From Bilifractor porci (lineage in GTDB: Bacteria > Bacillota > Clostridia > Lachnospirales > Lachnospiraceae), in contig NZ_VUMV01000006.1 of NCBI RefSeq assembly GCF_009696005.1, forward strand, positions 124,001 through 188,000: DNA of 64,000 nucleotides. The letters are read 5' to 3'. How positions within the stretch are numbered: the stretch's first letter is position 1; every line of letters starts with the position of its first letter. This document shows, one piece after another, positions 1-7,954 of the stretch. The notes below the pieces were generated by a model. It did no database searches. It was not told the DNA's origin and saw only the letters and a list, made by a program, of their open reading frames with translations. The translations under genes were made by a program, and so were the position numbers.

Positions 1-813
1 TTTAACTCCCCGTATTACGGCCTCCTGCAGACAACGGGGGACTGCACGGTCAAAATAGCCGCGGATTTCCAGGAGCCGCCGGAACTGATTCCGGAGATGG
101 TGCATTACTGGGAGCAGGGTTACAAGCTGGTGGTAACACAGAAAACCACCAGCGAGGAAAGCCGTCTGATGTATTCCGTTCGGTCCTTTTACTATAAGCT
201 GCTTCGGAAAATGTCTGATGTGGAGATGATCAATCAGTACACTGGATTTGGTCTTTATGACCAGTCTTTTATTGCGTTTATGCGTTCCCTGAATGATCCG
301 ACGCCGTTTCTGCGGGGAATTGTGGCGGAATATGGCTATAAAATGAAAACGATTCAATACAGCCAGAAAAAAAGGCGAACCGGGAAATCGCATCATAACT
401 TCATGTCGCTCTATGACGGCGCCATGCTCAGTATGACATCCTATACAAAAATCGGACTCAGAATTGCTACCTTTCTCGGATTTATTGTCGCGTTTGCCAG
501 TGTCGTGATTGGCATTATCTATCTGGTGCTGAAGCTGATCTACTGGGACCGCTTCCTCGCCGGACAGGCGCCCACGATGATCGGCATGTTTTTCCTGGGC
601 GCTGTCATTCTTATTTTTCTGGGGCTGATGGGAGAGTACGTGATCAGCATTAACAAGCGGCTGATGAACCGCCCGCTGGTGCTTGAGGAAGAACGACTTA
701 ATTTCTCCGAAGAAGATTACCGGAAAGGGCAGGTCGGCGTGCCGAAAACAGTGGAGAGGATCGAGCCGGAGATGATTCAGGCGGCAGAAGAGCAGGGAGA
801 CCGGAAGGAATGA
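1..813 (+). CDS. GtrB/DPM1-like family 2 glycosyltransferase, 5' end outside window
   Basis: The frame is open from base 1, so the gene starts upstream; 270 residues are visible. The first residues include a DFQEPPELIP motif, matching the DxQxxPE region of family 2 polyprenyl-phosphate sugar transferases (GtrB, ArnC, DPM1 type). Two membrane helices follow near the C terminus (about codons 155-180 and 191-212), the usual architecture of GtrB-like enzymes. These move a sugar from a nucleotide donor to a polyprenyl phosphate at the inner membrane face. The stop overlaps the next start (ATGA), so the two genes are translationally coupled. The sugar cannot be told from sequence. Confidence 0.85.
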   Translation, partial: FNSPYYGLLQTTGDCTVKIAADFQEPPELIPEMVHYWEQGYKLVVTQKTTSEESRLMYSVRSFYYKLLRKMSDVEMINQYTGFGLYDQSFIAFMRSLNDPTPFLRGIVAEYGYKMKTIQYSQKKRRTGKSHHNFMSLYDGAMLSMTSYTKIGLRIATFLGFIVAFASVVIGIIYLVLKLIYWDRFLAGQAPTMIGMFFLGAVILIFLGLMGEYVISINKRLMNRPLVLEEERLNFSEEDYRKGQVGVPKTVERIEPEMIQAAEEQGDRKE

Positions 814-2177
814 AAAAGAACAGAAAAGATACACCGGGAGAAAAGCTTCGCTGGACGGGATTTTTTGTGCGTGACAGGCTGAAGGACCACGGCCTGGCAA
901 GGCGTCAGCTGGAGGCGGATTTATACGCGTACCGACACGGGACATCTGTGCAGGAAACCAGACAGAAACTGGGCGCGCTGATTGATCATGCGGTGCGCAC
1001 CACCGGGTTTTATAAAGACTACGATCCCCGGACCCCGCTGGAACAGCTTCCGGTTGTAGATAAAGATACCTTCCGGAATCACTACCGGGAGTTCCTTTCC
1101 TCCGATTACACGGACGCGAAGGATAACCGCCTGATGTCTACCAGCGGATCCACGGGAACGCCTCTGACGATGGTGCAGAACCACGGCAAGGCCGTCTGTG
1201 ATCAGGCAGACGGGGCGGCCATGGGGGTGCTCGCCGGTTATCGGATCGGTGAGAAGATGGCAATGCTCCGGGTATGGGTCAGAAACGTGCAGAAGGGAAA
1301 ACTTCAGCAGATGGCGGAAAACAGCATCATGATGGACAGCTCATCCCTGTCCGATGTTTCCATGCAGTCCATGCTGGATGTCCTGAAGAGGGAAAAAGTC
1401 AAATGCCTGATCGGCTATGCGTCCGCGATAGGGGAACTGAGCGATTATATCCGCAGGAACCATATTTCCACGGAAGAATTCTCTCTCCATTCCATCATCC
1501 CGATTTCCGAGACCATGCCGGATCCGGTAAGAAAACAGCTGCAGGAGCAGTTCGGCCTTCCGGTTCAGTCCTGGTATTCCAATGAGGAAAATGGGATCAT
1601 GGGAGTTCAGGAAAAATATTCGGATGCCTATTACATCAACTCCGAGAGCTATTACTATGAAATCCTGAAGCTGGATTCGGATGAACCCGCGGAGAACGGA
1701 GAGGTGGGGAGGATCGTCATCACAGATTTGAACAACTACGCCTTTCCTGTCATACGCTACGCAAACGGAGATACGGCAGCCGCCAGATATACAGAAAAAG
1801 ACGGAAGGTTCCGCCTGGAACTCACCGAGCTGTACGGGCGCCGGAGTGATATGCTATATGATACGCAGGGAAAAGCGGTTACTCCGTATGTGATTACCAA
1901 TAATCTCTGGAATGTAGACGGGGTCAGGCAGTATCAGTTTATCCAGGACGGAATAAAAGAGTACACACTGAAACTAAACGGGGATAAAGACCGGATGGAT
2001 ATACCGGACATTCTCGGAAGAATCCGCCCGTATCTGGGTGAGGACGCCGAAATCCAGGTGGAATTTGTACAGGAAATTCCGGTGCTGGCTTCCGGAAAGA
2101 GAAAGTATATCGAAAACCACTGTCCGGAATATGTCCCGGAAATCCGGCGCCAGCACGCCGGGCGGGAGGACCTGTAA
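810..2177 (+). CDS. CapK/PaaK-like adenylate-forming enzyme (first copy)
   Basis: A 455-residue member of the phenylacetate-CoA-ligase-like (CapK) branch of adenylate-forming enzymes. Visible core motifs are the phosphate-binding loop STSGSTGTP (about residues 111-119), YSNEENG (A5-like), RYANGDTA (A7-like), GRRSDML (A8-like) and a C-terminal SGKRK with the expected catalytic lysine. The family activates a carboxylate as an acyl-adenylate. CapK relatives recur in surface polysaccharide loci, where their substrates are mostly unknown. The start overlaps the upstream stop by four bases. A second copy lies beyond the flippase-like gene, which suggests a shared pathway such as acyl or amino-acyl decoration of a lipid-linked sugar; that role is inference. 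Confidence 0.85.
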   Translation: MKKNRKDTPGEKLRWTGFFVRDRLKDHGLARRQLEADLYAYRHGTSVQETRQKLGALIDHAVRTTGFYKDYDPRTPLEQLPVVDKDTFRNHYREFLSSDYTDAKDNRLMSTSGSTGTPLTMVQNHGKAVCDQADGAAMGVLAGYRIGEKMAMLRVWVRNVQKGKLQQMAENSIMMDSSSLSDVSMQSMLDVLKREKVKCLIGYASAIGELSDYIRRNHISTEEFSLHSIIPISETMPDPVRKQLQEQFGLPVQSWYSNEENGIMGVQEKYSDAYYINSESYYYEILKLDSDEPAENGEVGRIVITDLNNYAFPVIRYANGDTAAARYTEKDGRFRLELTELYGRRSDMLYDTQGKAVTPYVITNNLWNVDGVRQYQFIQDGIKEYTLKLNGDKDRMDIPDILGRIRPYLGEDAEIQVEFVQEIPVLASGKRKYIENHCPEYVPEIRRQHAGREDL

Positions 2178-2261
2178 CCGGATGTCGTGCGGGAAACGGC
2201 AGGTAAATAGCAGGACAACAACCGGACGTCGTGCGGATAACGGCAGGAATGCAGCAGAAAA
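2178..2261 (+). repeat. Imperfect tandem duplication just after a stop codon
   Basis: Two copies of about 40 bases begin at 2178 and 2222 (period 44). Both contain CCGGAYGTCGTGCGG followed by AACGGCAGG and a degenerate tail. The first copy starts directly after the stop codon of the upstream ligase gene. No hairpin followed by a T tract is evident. The same kind of gene-end duplication occurs at 3528 and 25321. Confidence 0.7.
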
Positions 2262-2317
2262 ATGCCACGAAAACAGCTGACGGACAGGATAGGTGAAAGG
2301 ATACATAGGGAAAAGGC

Positions 2318-3550
2318 GTGCAGACAGAAAGAGTCGACAGGGCAAAAAAGAGACAGATCGTTAAAAATACGCTTTATACCATCGGCGGCGCGCTGGTTCT
2401 GAACGGAATCCTGCAGCTGCTGATCTATCCCAGACTGAACGCGGAGCTGGGAGCGGAGCAGAATGGCATGGTTCTCTATATCATGGCGTTTGTCAATATT
2501 CTTGGGCCATCTGTCGGGCAGGCCATGAATAACAGCCGCCTGGTGGTAAGAAGAGAGCTTCCGGTCACAAATGGAGATTATAATCTTTCCATCGGTATTT
2601 TTTCCGCTGTCGGCATTCTGGTTTCCCTGCTTCTGGCAGGAGAAGCCTTAAACGGGGTTCTTTCCTTTGGGCTTGCGGCTGCTGTTATGCTGCTGACCAT
2701 CTACCGGTTTTACGGAGATGTGGAGTACAGGCTGTCTCTGGATTACAGGAAATATTTTATCTATTACACCTTCTGCGGGGTGGGGTATGCTCTGGGGTAT
2801 GTATTCTACCGCCTTACCGGGCAGTGGATGCTGATCTTTGTTACAGGAGAGGCGGCAGCGCTTCTCTATGTCCGGTTCACAGGAAGCATTTTCCGCCCGT
2901 TTGCAGACAGGTCGGAATATTTTCCGGTTGTGGTCCGCAGAGGATTGCTTCTGGTCATTTCCTATCTGGTGACAAATGTCACACTGAACATCGACAGGCT
3001 GTATCTGAAGTCTGCGCTTGGCGGAACCGCTGTTACACAGTATTATGTGGTCTCGCTGATAGGGAAAACGCTGGTTTTATTTATCGCGCCCATCAACACG
3101 ATTATTATCTCCTACCTGACAAAAGAGAACAGACGTATCAGCCGGAAGCAGTTTTTTCTTTTTTCCGGAGCGGGAATTGCGGTTTCCGCCGTGTTTTTTC
3201 TCCTCTGCCAGATCGGAACCCCGCTTTTTATCCGGCTGTTCTATTCGGATTTGGCGGAATCCACGGCAGGACTGGTAACCGTTGTCAATCTCACGCAGAT
3301 TCTTGCAATGCTTTCAGCGTATCTGTTTATTGTAGTACTGACCTTTACCGATGAAAAATGGCAGCTGATTCTTCAGGTCATTCATCTGATCGTTCTGCTT
3401 ATCCTTATTGTCGGCATGACGCCTGGGGCGGGGCTCCGCGGATTCGCGGCGGCTATGCTGATAGCAAATGCCCTCCGGATCGGTGCGGTCATGATTCTGG
3501 GAACCGTATATTCCGGAATAAAATACGCAGACGGCAGAAACAGAAGATAG
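2318..3550 (+). CDS. Wzx-like flippase / polysaccharide transport membrane protein
   Basis: A 410-residue, strongly hydrophobic protein with about 10-12 predicted membrane helices and a basic N terminus, like the polysaccharide transporter (PST/Wzx) branch of the MOP flippase superfamily. Such proteins turn lipid-linked sugars or oligosaccharides over to the outer membrane face. The start is GTG at 2318 behind a purine-rich AGGGAAAAGG. It sits between two CapK-like adenylating enzymes, so its cargo may be the compound they modify. The coding end is included in a threefold tandem repeat, so the last residues may have been altered by duplication. Family placement rests on hydropathy and general appearance. 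Confidence 0.7.
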   Translation: MQTERVDRAKKRQIVKNTLYTIGGALVLNGILQLLIYPRLNAELGAEQNGMVLYIMAFVNILGPSVGQAMNNSRLVVRRELPVTNGDYNLSIGIFSAVGILVSLLLAGEALNGVLSFGLAAAVMLLTIYRFYGDVEYRLSLDYRKYFIYYTFCGVGYALGYVFYRLTGQWMLIFVTGEAAALLYVRFTGSIFRPFADRSEYFPVVVRRGLLLVISYLVTNVTLNIDRLYLKSALGGTAVTQYYVVSLIGKTLVLFIAPINTIIISYLTKENRRISRKQFFLFSGAGIAVSAVFFLLCQIGTPLFIRLFYSDLAESTAGLVTVVNLTQILAMLSAYLFIVVLTFTDEKWQLILQVIHLIVLLILIVGMTPGAGLRGFAAAMLIANALRIGAVMILGTVYSGIKYADGRNRR

Positions 3551-3637
3551 GGATGTTCTGAGAACAGACGGCAGGAACAGAAGACAGGACGTTCTGGGAA
3601 CAGACAGCAGAAATAAAAGATAGGTGCTTTCTCAGAA
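3528..3637 (+). repeat. Three tandem ~36-bp repeats spanning a stop codon
   Basis: Copies at 3528-3564, 3565-3600 and 3601-3637 share the pattern CAGACRGCAGRAAYARAAGA followed by a tail ending TTCT and GAA. The stop of the flippase-like gene (3548-3550) lies inside copy 1, so the array grew from the end of the coding region into the spacer. A partial fourth start (CAG AAAT) follows at 3638. Confidence 0.75.
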
Positions 3638-3703
3638 CAGAAATCAAAAATGAAAGGAACAGCGCCGGACGGCGCGAAAGAAACGAGATACAGGAGGAAG
3701 AAA

Positions 3704-5041
3704 ATGCAGCCGGGAGAAGTAATCAGAAGAACCGCATTCAATGCATTGGATACGCTTCATGGAGGACGCCTGAACAGGCTGAAAGAGGTTAATAAATCAG
3801 AAATTGCAAACGGTGTGACAAAGGAGTATCAGGACCGCAGAATTCAGGATATCCTTTCCTACGCGGTGAGAAACTGTGCTTTTTACGGCAGCCTTCCCGT
3901 CCATGAAAAACTGGAGGATTTTCCCGTCCAGACCAAGGGGGATTTTCTGGATCACTATGAAGAAATCCTAAGCGATCAGTACCGGGACTGTCGGGATAAG
4001 CTGGAGAGATTTTCCACCAGCGGTTCCACGGGAACTCCGTTTACCGTACTGGGAGATCCGGAAAAAGCGGCGCATGTTTATATGAATTCTATGTCTGTGT
4101 TGGAACTGAACGGCTTCCGTCTCGGTATGAAGAGGGGAGAATTCCGCGCCTGGATCAAGGGGAAAAACACCATTTCCGGCTGGAAGTCTTTTAAAAACAA
4201 CCTGATCATGATCGAGATTTCCAACATGAGTGATGACTCAGTGAAGGAGATCCTGGATTCTATTAAAAGACAGAAAATTCAGGCGCTTATCGCCTATTCC
4301 AGCGCAATCCAAGTTCTTACCGATTACATCGACAGAACCGGATATGATATCCGCGGATGGTCTGTAGAGCTTATTTTTACCATGGGTGAAGCACTTGCCG
4401 AAGGCTATCGGGAAAAGGCGGAGAGAATCTTCGGAATCCGCCCGATTCTCTCATACGGGAATAATGAGAATGGTTTCGTCGCGGTAACCCTGGACGGCGG
4501 GGATGAGTATGTGGTGGATCAATATAACTTCTATGTGGAAATTCTGAAAATGGATTCGGATGCTCCTGCGGAAGAAGGGGAGCTGGGAAGAATCGTCCTG
4601 ACCGATTATTACAACAGGGCATTTCCCATGATCCGCTATGATACAGGAGATACCGGGAAGATGCGGACAGAAACAGACGGGCAGGGAAGAATCCACCGGT
4701 ATCTGACTGAGATCTACGGCCGCAGAGGATCGCTGATCTATAATACCAAGGGAGAACCGCTTTCCATTCATGTATTTATGAATAATCTGCTGAATTTTGA
4801 AGGCGTTCTCCGTCAGGCAAAATGCATCCAGACAGGAAAGAAATCCTATTTGCTGCAGCTGAATCCGTGTCCGGGGGTAAAGCCGGACGAAAAAACCGTG
4901 GTGGATTCCTATAAAAAATATCTGGGGCAGGATGCGGATGTGCAGGTAGAATATATCGGAACCCTGCCCATCCAGCAGTCCGGCAAAACAATGACCTGCG
5001 AGCAGAGGTGCAGGGAATATCTTAAATTTCAAACTTCTTAA
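3704..5041 (+). CDS. CapK/PaaK-like adenylate-forming enzyme (second copy)
   Basis: A 445-residue paralogue of the enzyme at 810-2177, with the same motif order: STSGSTGTP, YGNNENG, RYDTGDTG, GRRGSLI and a C-terminal SGKT that keeps the catalytic lysine. ATG 3704 is chosen because AGGAGG sits six bases before it (3692-3697); an in-frame ATG at 3650 has no such site. The two copies differ around the binding-site motifs (NEENG against NNENG), so they may activate different carboxylates or act in successive steps. An IS200/IS605-like scar begins just after the stop. Substrate unknown. Confidence 0.85.
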   Translation: MQPGEVIRRTAFNALDTLHGGRLNRLKEVNKSEIANGVTKEYQDRRIQDILSYAVRNCAFYGSLPVHEKLEDFPVQTKGDFLDHYEEILSDQYRDCRDKLERFSTSGSTGTPFTVLGDPEKAAHVYMNSMSVLELNGFRLGMKRGEFRAWIKGKNTISGWKSFKNNLIMIEISNMSDDSVKEILDSIKRQKIQALIAYSSAIQVLTDYIDRTGYDIRGWSVELIFTMGEALAEGYREKAERIFGIRPILSYGNNENGFVAVTLDGGDEYVVDQYNFYVEILKMDSDAPAEEGELGRIVLTDYYNRAFPMIRYDTGDTGKMRTETDGQGRIHRYLTEIYGRRGSLIYNTKGEPLSIHVFMNNLLNFEGVLRQAKCIQTGKKSYLLQLNPCPGVKPDEKTVVDSYKKYLGQDADVQVEYIGTLPIQQSGKTMTCEQRCREYLKFQTS

Positions 5042-5054
5042 ATAGAGCTATTAG

Positions 5055-5098
5055 GCTCTTAGAAGCCCATTACCTTTAGGCGATGGGTAGTTCACCTG
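5055..5098. mobile_element. IS200/IS605-type right-end remnant
   Basis: The segment reads TTAGAAG, then a hairpin built from CCCAT..CC-TTTA-GG..ATGGG, then GTAGTTCAC. A short C-rich stem closed by CCTTTAGG and followed by GTAGTTCAC is typical of the right end of TnpB-carrying IS200/IS605 elements, which is also the 3' end of the guide RNA scaffold. No tnpA or tnpB reading frame remains next to it, so this is at most a solo end. The assignment is from remembered consensus. Confidence 0.5.
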
Positions 5099-5546
5099 CT
5101 TTCCAGAAACGGATCGACTGATTTCCAGCATGTCCGTTACAATATGCTGCGCCGCAATCAGAGATGCGTTGTCCTTATATGGGCTGCCAGGCTCTTTTCT
5201 CTGCTAACGTAAAAAGAGAACCCGCATCGCTTCGGATCCTCTTCTGTAAAACTTTGAATTGCCGTATTTTAAGTCGCTTGCCGACCGGAACCTTTATGGC
5301 TCCAATGCCAATGGTATCGGCCTCATTCTGCAGCCAAGGCAGATCTCTAGCCGACGTGTGAGTACAAGTTTTTTACGTTGGCGGCTTCAACGGGAGAAGC
5401 TCCTTATCTCCATATCGAAGGAACATCGCTGCTACTTCTGGCACTCATAGTATGATGTATTTTATAGATACTTGCAATTAAAATTTTTTGAACTTATGTT
5501 ACTGGTGAGAGAAACTCAAAAATGCTTGAACAAGGAAAAAAAAGAA
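5099..5546. other. Non-coding spacer, probable insertion debris
   Basis: No convincing gene is present. Short frames exist on both strands, for example a roughly 60-codon minus-strand frame between about 5370 and 5180 containing LPWLQNEADTIGIGA. None has a ribosome site and start together, and I do not recognise the sequence. It follows the IS200/IS605-like end and precedes an orphan small gene, so it may be decayed mobile DNA. Confidence 0.4.
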
Positions 5547-5768
5547 ATGGTCATTACAATCCAAAATTTTCTGGAACTGAAAAAAATCATGGAGGATCGC
5601 TGCCATACGGAAATCCATTATCATGAAAGCTGTGATCGGCAGCATTTTTCTGCAGATAAAGCTCTTTCCGGAGATGCAAAGCTCTTTCTGCAAGACTATT
5701 TCTCCAAATGGCATCAGAAGGTGCAGTTCTATGACGAGGATCGGCAGTTCACTTTGGTTGATTTGTGA
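5547..5768 (+). CDS. Small hypothetical protein
   Basis: A 73-residue soluble protein, rich in charged and aromatic residues, with no membrane segment and no motif I recognise. ATG 5547 is used, with AAGGA about ten bases upstream; an in-frame TTG at 5472 would add 25 residues but has no ribosome site. The protein includes the paired histidines of HYHESCDRQH. It stands alone between insertion debris and two minus-strand genes that converge on it, so it may be the tail of a larger lost gene. Confidence 0.45.
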   Translation: MVITIQNFLELKKIMEDRCHTEIHYHESCDRQHFSADKALSGDAKLFLQDYFSKWHQKVQFYDEDRQFTLVDL

Positions 5769-5779
5769 CATCTTATACT

Positions 5780-7858
5780 TTATGAAATTGCACGAAAACG
5801 ATAGATGTGGATGTCTGTACCCGTGTTTTTTTCTTCAGCCTGAATGTTTTTTCCTGTCTGCTCAGAGAGGAAGGCCTGCATCAGCGAGGCATCCTGGCTG
5901 ACAAATATTGTTTCGGGATCGGTAACCAGAGAAAGAAGCGGGCGGTCCGGGTCGGAAAGATTCAGGTTTTCTGCCTGCAGATAATACCGTCCGGAAAAGC
6001 TGTCCCAGCTTCCGGAACGGACGATATTCTGAAAGGTATCAGTGCAGAGCACGTCCTTCACCGGTCGGTCATAAAAGTAGAGCATGCTCAGTACATAGCC
6101 GTCAATGATGCATAACCGGCTGCTGTCTGCGGCAACCTCTTCTTTCACGGACTGATACGCAGTATTGCCTTCCTGACGGTGATCCTGGGTAGAGGCAAGA
6201 AAATCCCTAGTGCAGGTTATCTCCATGTCCACGGTCAGAAGCAGCGAAACGATAGCAAGGACACTACAGATAACATTTCGACAAGATTCCTTCCAGACAG
6301 ATTTTCTGCCGGAAGAGTTTTCTGTATCTGGTTTTTCATTTTCACTGGCGGGGACAGCCTGTTCCGGCTTCACGTTTCTGTTGGCAGGGGCAGCTTGTTC
6401 ATGCCCTAATTCAGCTGTCAGAATCCAGATGATGGCTGTCATCATCAGCGGTGCGGCAACTCTTGTCACAAAACGCATGCGGTACAGCAGAAGTGCGGCG
6501 CAGAGCAGATACCACATCAGCAGTGTCAGGCCGGAAAGCAGGATCGGGCGCAAAATCCTTTTTCTGCGTCGTGCGAAATTCAGAAAAAGAAGAAAGATCC
6601 AGGCAGCAGCGGGAAGCAGAAAAATCCGGAGATTGGCACCCTGGAGGTTCTGTCTGGCATCTGCCACCCGTTCCGGCAAAGAAAAACTGTGTCTGGCAAG
6701 TTTTCCTGCGGCCGTCATGCCGTCTATGGTGAATACTTTTTTATCCGCAAACTTCCAGGAGCAGAGCATGTCATAGTCTGTGGCGGAAAGTCCCGCGTTT
6801 TCCAGTTCTGTTTTATGTAGACCATAGGAGAGCCGGTTGTAATCTACAACAGAAGTACGTGCCTCATTAAAAGAAGAAAAAAATCTCCAGGTGTCAGAAC
6901 CATAGGACTTGCTTTGGATGACCGCATCTCCGCCAAAAAGAAGAATTCCGGCCAGCAGAGCGGGCAGGATCCGGCGGGAGATTGCGCTGTGTGCATTTTT
7001 AGTGTTGGAGATGCGGGAAGACATCTCGCAGCAAGCTGCACCATCGGCATTTTGAGTTTTAGAAGAGCGGAAGGAATGCCCATCAGAAGACATTTTGCCA
7101 TCTCCCCTTTTTACTATGGAAGTGCAGCTGCGGATTGCATGGAGAAAGCTGTACGCTGCGATCGGTAAGCACAGAGCCAGTTCAGGAACGATGGTGTCTT
7201 TACGCAGGGCAAAACCGAAATAAAAGAAAACGATTCCGGCGATCAGTTCTACTGTCCCGGTATTATTTGAGCCCCGGCGATGGAACAGGCCGTCATCCAG
7301 GAGCAGGAGCCCTGCGCAGGCAGAGAAAAAAGCGCCAGCCGTATAGGTGAAAAAGACAGGAACAGGCAGAAAATTCAAAGATGCAGTAAGCAGCAGAGCT
7401 GCTGCGGAGCGGGTGCGAAGCCATAAAATATCATAGAAAACAGCAAAGCTGCACAAAATAACAAGAAGGAGCAGAACAGCATACCAGTTTACCGCTCCGG
7501 TAAGGTAGTACAGTCCCTTAAGCAGATATCCCACGGAAGTCCGGATATAAACAAGATTTTCACTGTACTTCCACCCGTAGGAACCGTTGGCAATAAAATT
7601 CAGCAGATAATCATCCGGTTCCATAAAATAAAGCGTCCGGAAGGGAAGCGTGACCAGGCACAAAAAGGCGGAGAGCAGAAGGCAGAAAAATCTTCGACTC
7701 CATGAAGGAAGGCCGTTTACGGGGAGAATATTTCTTTTCCTTTTGAACAGAAACCGGAAGCAGTCAGAAGCGGTCGCGGAGCCGGACGTGGGAGTATTAT
7801 TATTCTGAATGTTATTCTGTCTCTCGGACAGAGCCGTGAAAAAAGATAAAGATTTCAT
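5780..7858 (-). CDS. GT-C-like integral membrane protein, putative glycosyltransferase
   Basis: A 692-residue protein with a soluble N-terminal tail (about 55 residues), roughly ten membrane helices and a soluble C-terminal domain. The first extracytoplasmic loop carries EPDDY (residues 80-84), an acidic pair placed as in GT-C-fold glycosyltransferases that use polyprenyl-phosphate sugars outside the membrane. The start at 7858 has AGAGGAGA just upstream. It is followed on the same strand by a second GT-C-like gene (7955-9322). A GtrB-like enzyme upstream would supply the lipid-linked donor. The exact family is uncertain; DUF6056/GtrII-like proteins look similar. Confidence 0.6.
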   Translation of the reverse strand: MKSLSFFTALSERQNNIQNNNTPTSGSATASDCFRFLFKRKRNILPVNGLPSWSRRFFCLLLSAFLCLVTLPFRTLYFMEPDDYLLNFIANGSYGWKYSENLVYIRTSVGYLLKGLYYLTGAVNWYAVLLLLVILCSFAVFYDILWLRTRSAAALLLTASLNFLPVPVFFTYTAGAFFSACAGLLLLDDGLFHRRGSNNTGTVELIAGIVFFYFGFALRKDTIVPELALCLPIAAYSFLHAIRSCTSIVKRGDGKMSSDGHSFRSSKTQNADGAACCEMSSRISNTKNAHSAISRRILPALLAGILLFGGDAVIQSKSYGSDTWRFFSSFNEARTSVVDYNRLSYGLHKTELENAGLSATDYDMLCSWKFADKKVFTIDGMTAAGKLARHSFSLPERVADARQNLQGANLRIFLLPAAAWIFLLFLNFARRRKRILRPILLSGLTLLMWYLLCAALLLYRMRFVTRVAAPLMMTAIIWILTAELGHEQAAPANRNVKPEQAVPASENEKPDTENSSGRKSVWKESCRNVICSVLAIVSLLLTVDMEITCTRDFLASTQDHRQEGNTAYQSVKEEVAADSSRLCIIDGYVLSMLYFYDRPVKDVLCTDTFQNIVRSGSWDSFSGRYYLQAENLNLSDPDRPLLSLVTDPETIFVSQDASLMQAFLSEQTGKNIQAEEKNTGTDIHIYRFRAIS

Positions 7859-7954
7859 AATTTCTCCTCTGCAGCCTGTGCCAAATCACAGAAATCTGGT
7901 TCAAACCACTGGGTTTCAGAGCCAGAGCCCCATTATTACCTGACTGCGTAAAAA

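Noticed and set aside
5164-5361. A 65-codon plus-strand frame after the IS200/IS605-like end
   Set aside because: No ribosome site, no recognisable family, and overlapping frames on both strands; probably insertion debris.
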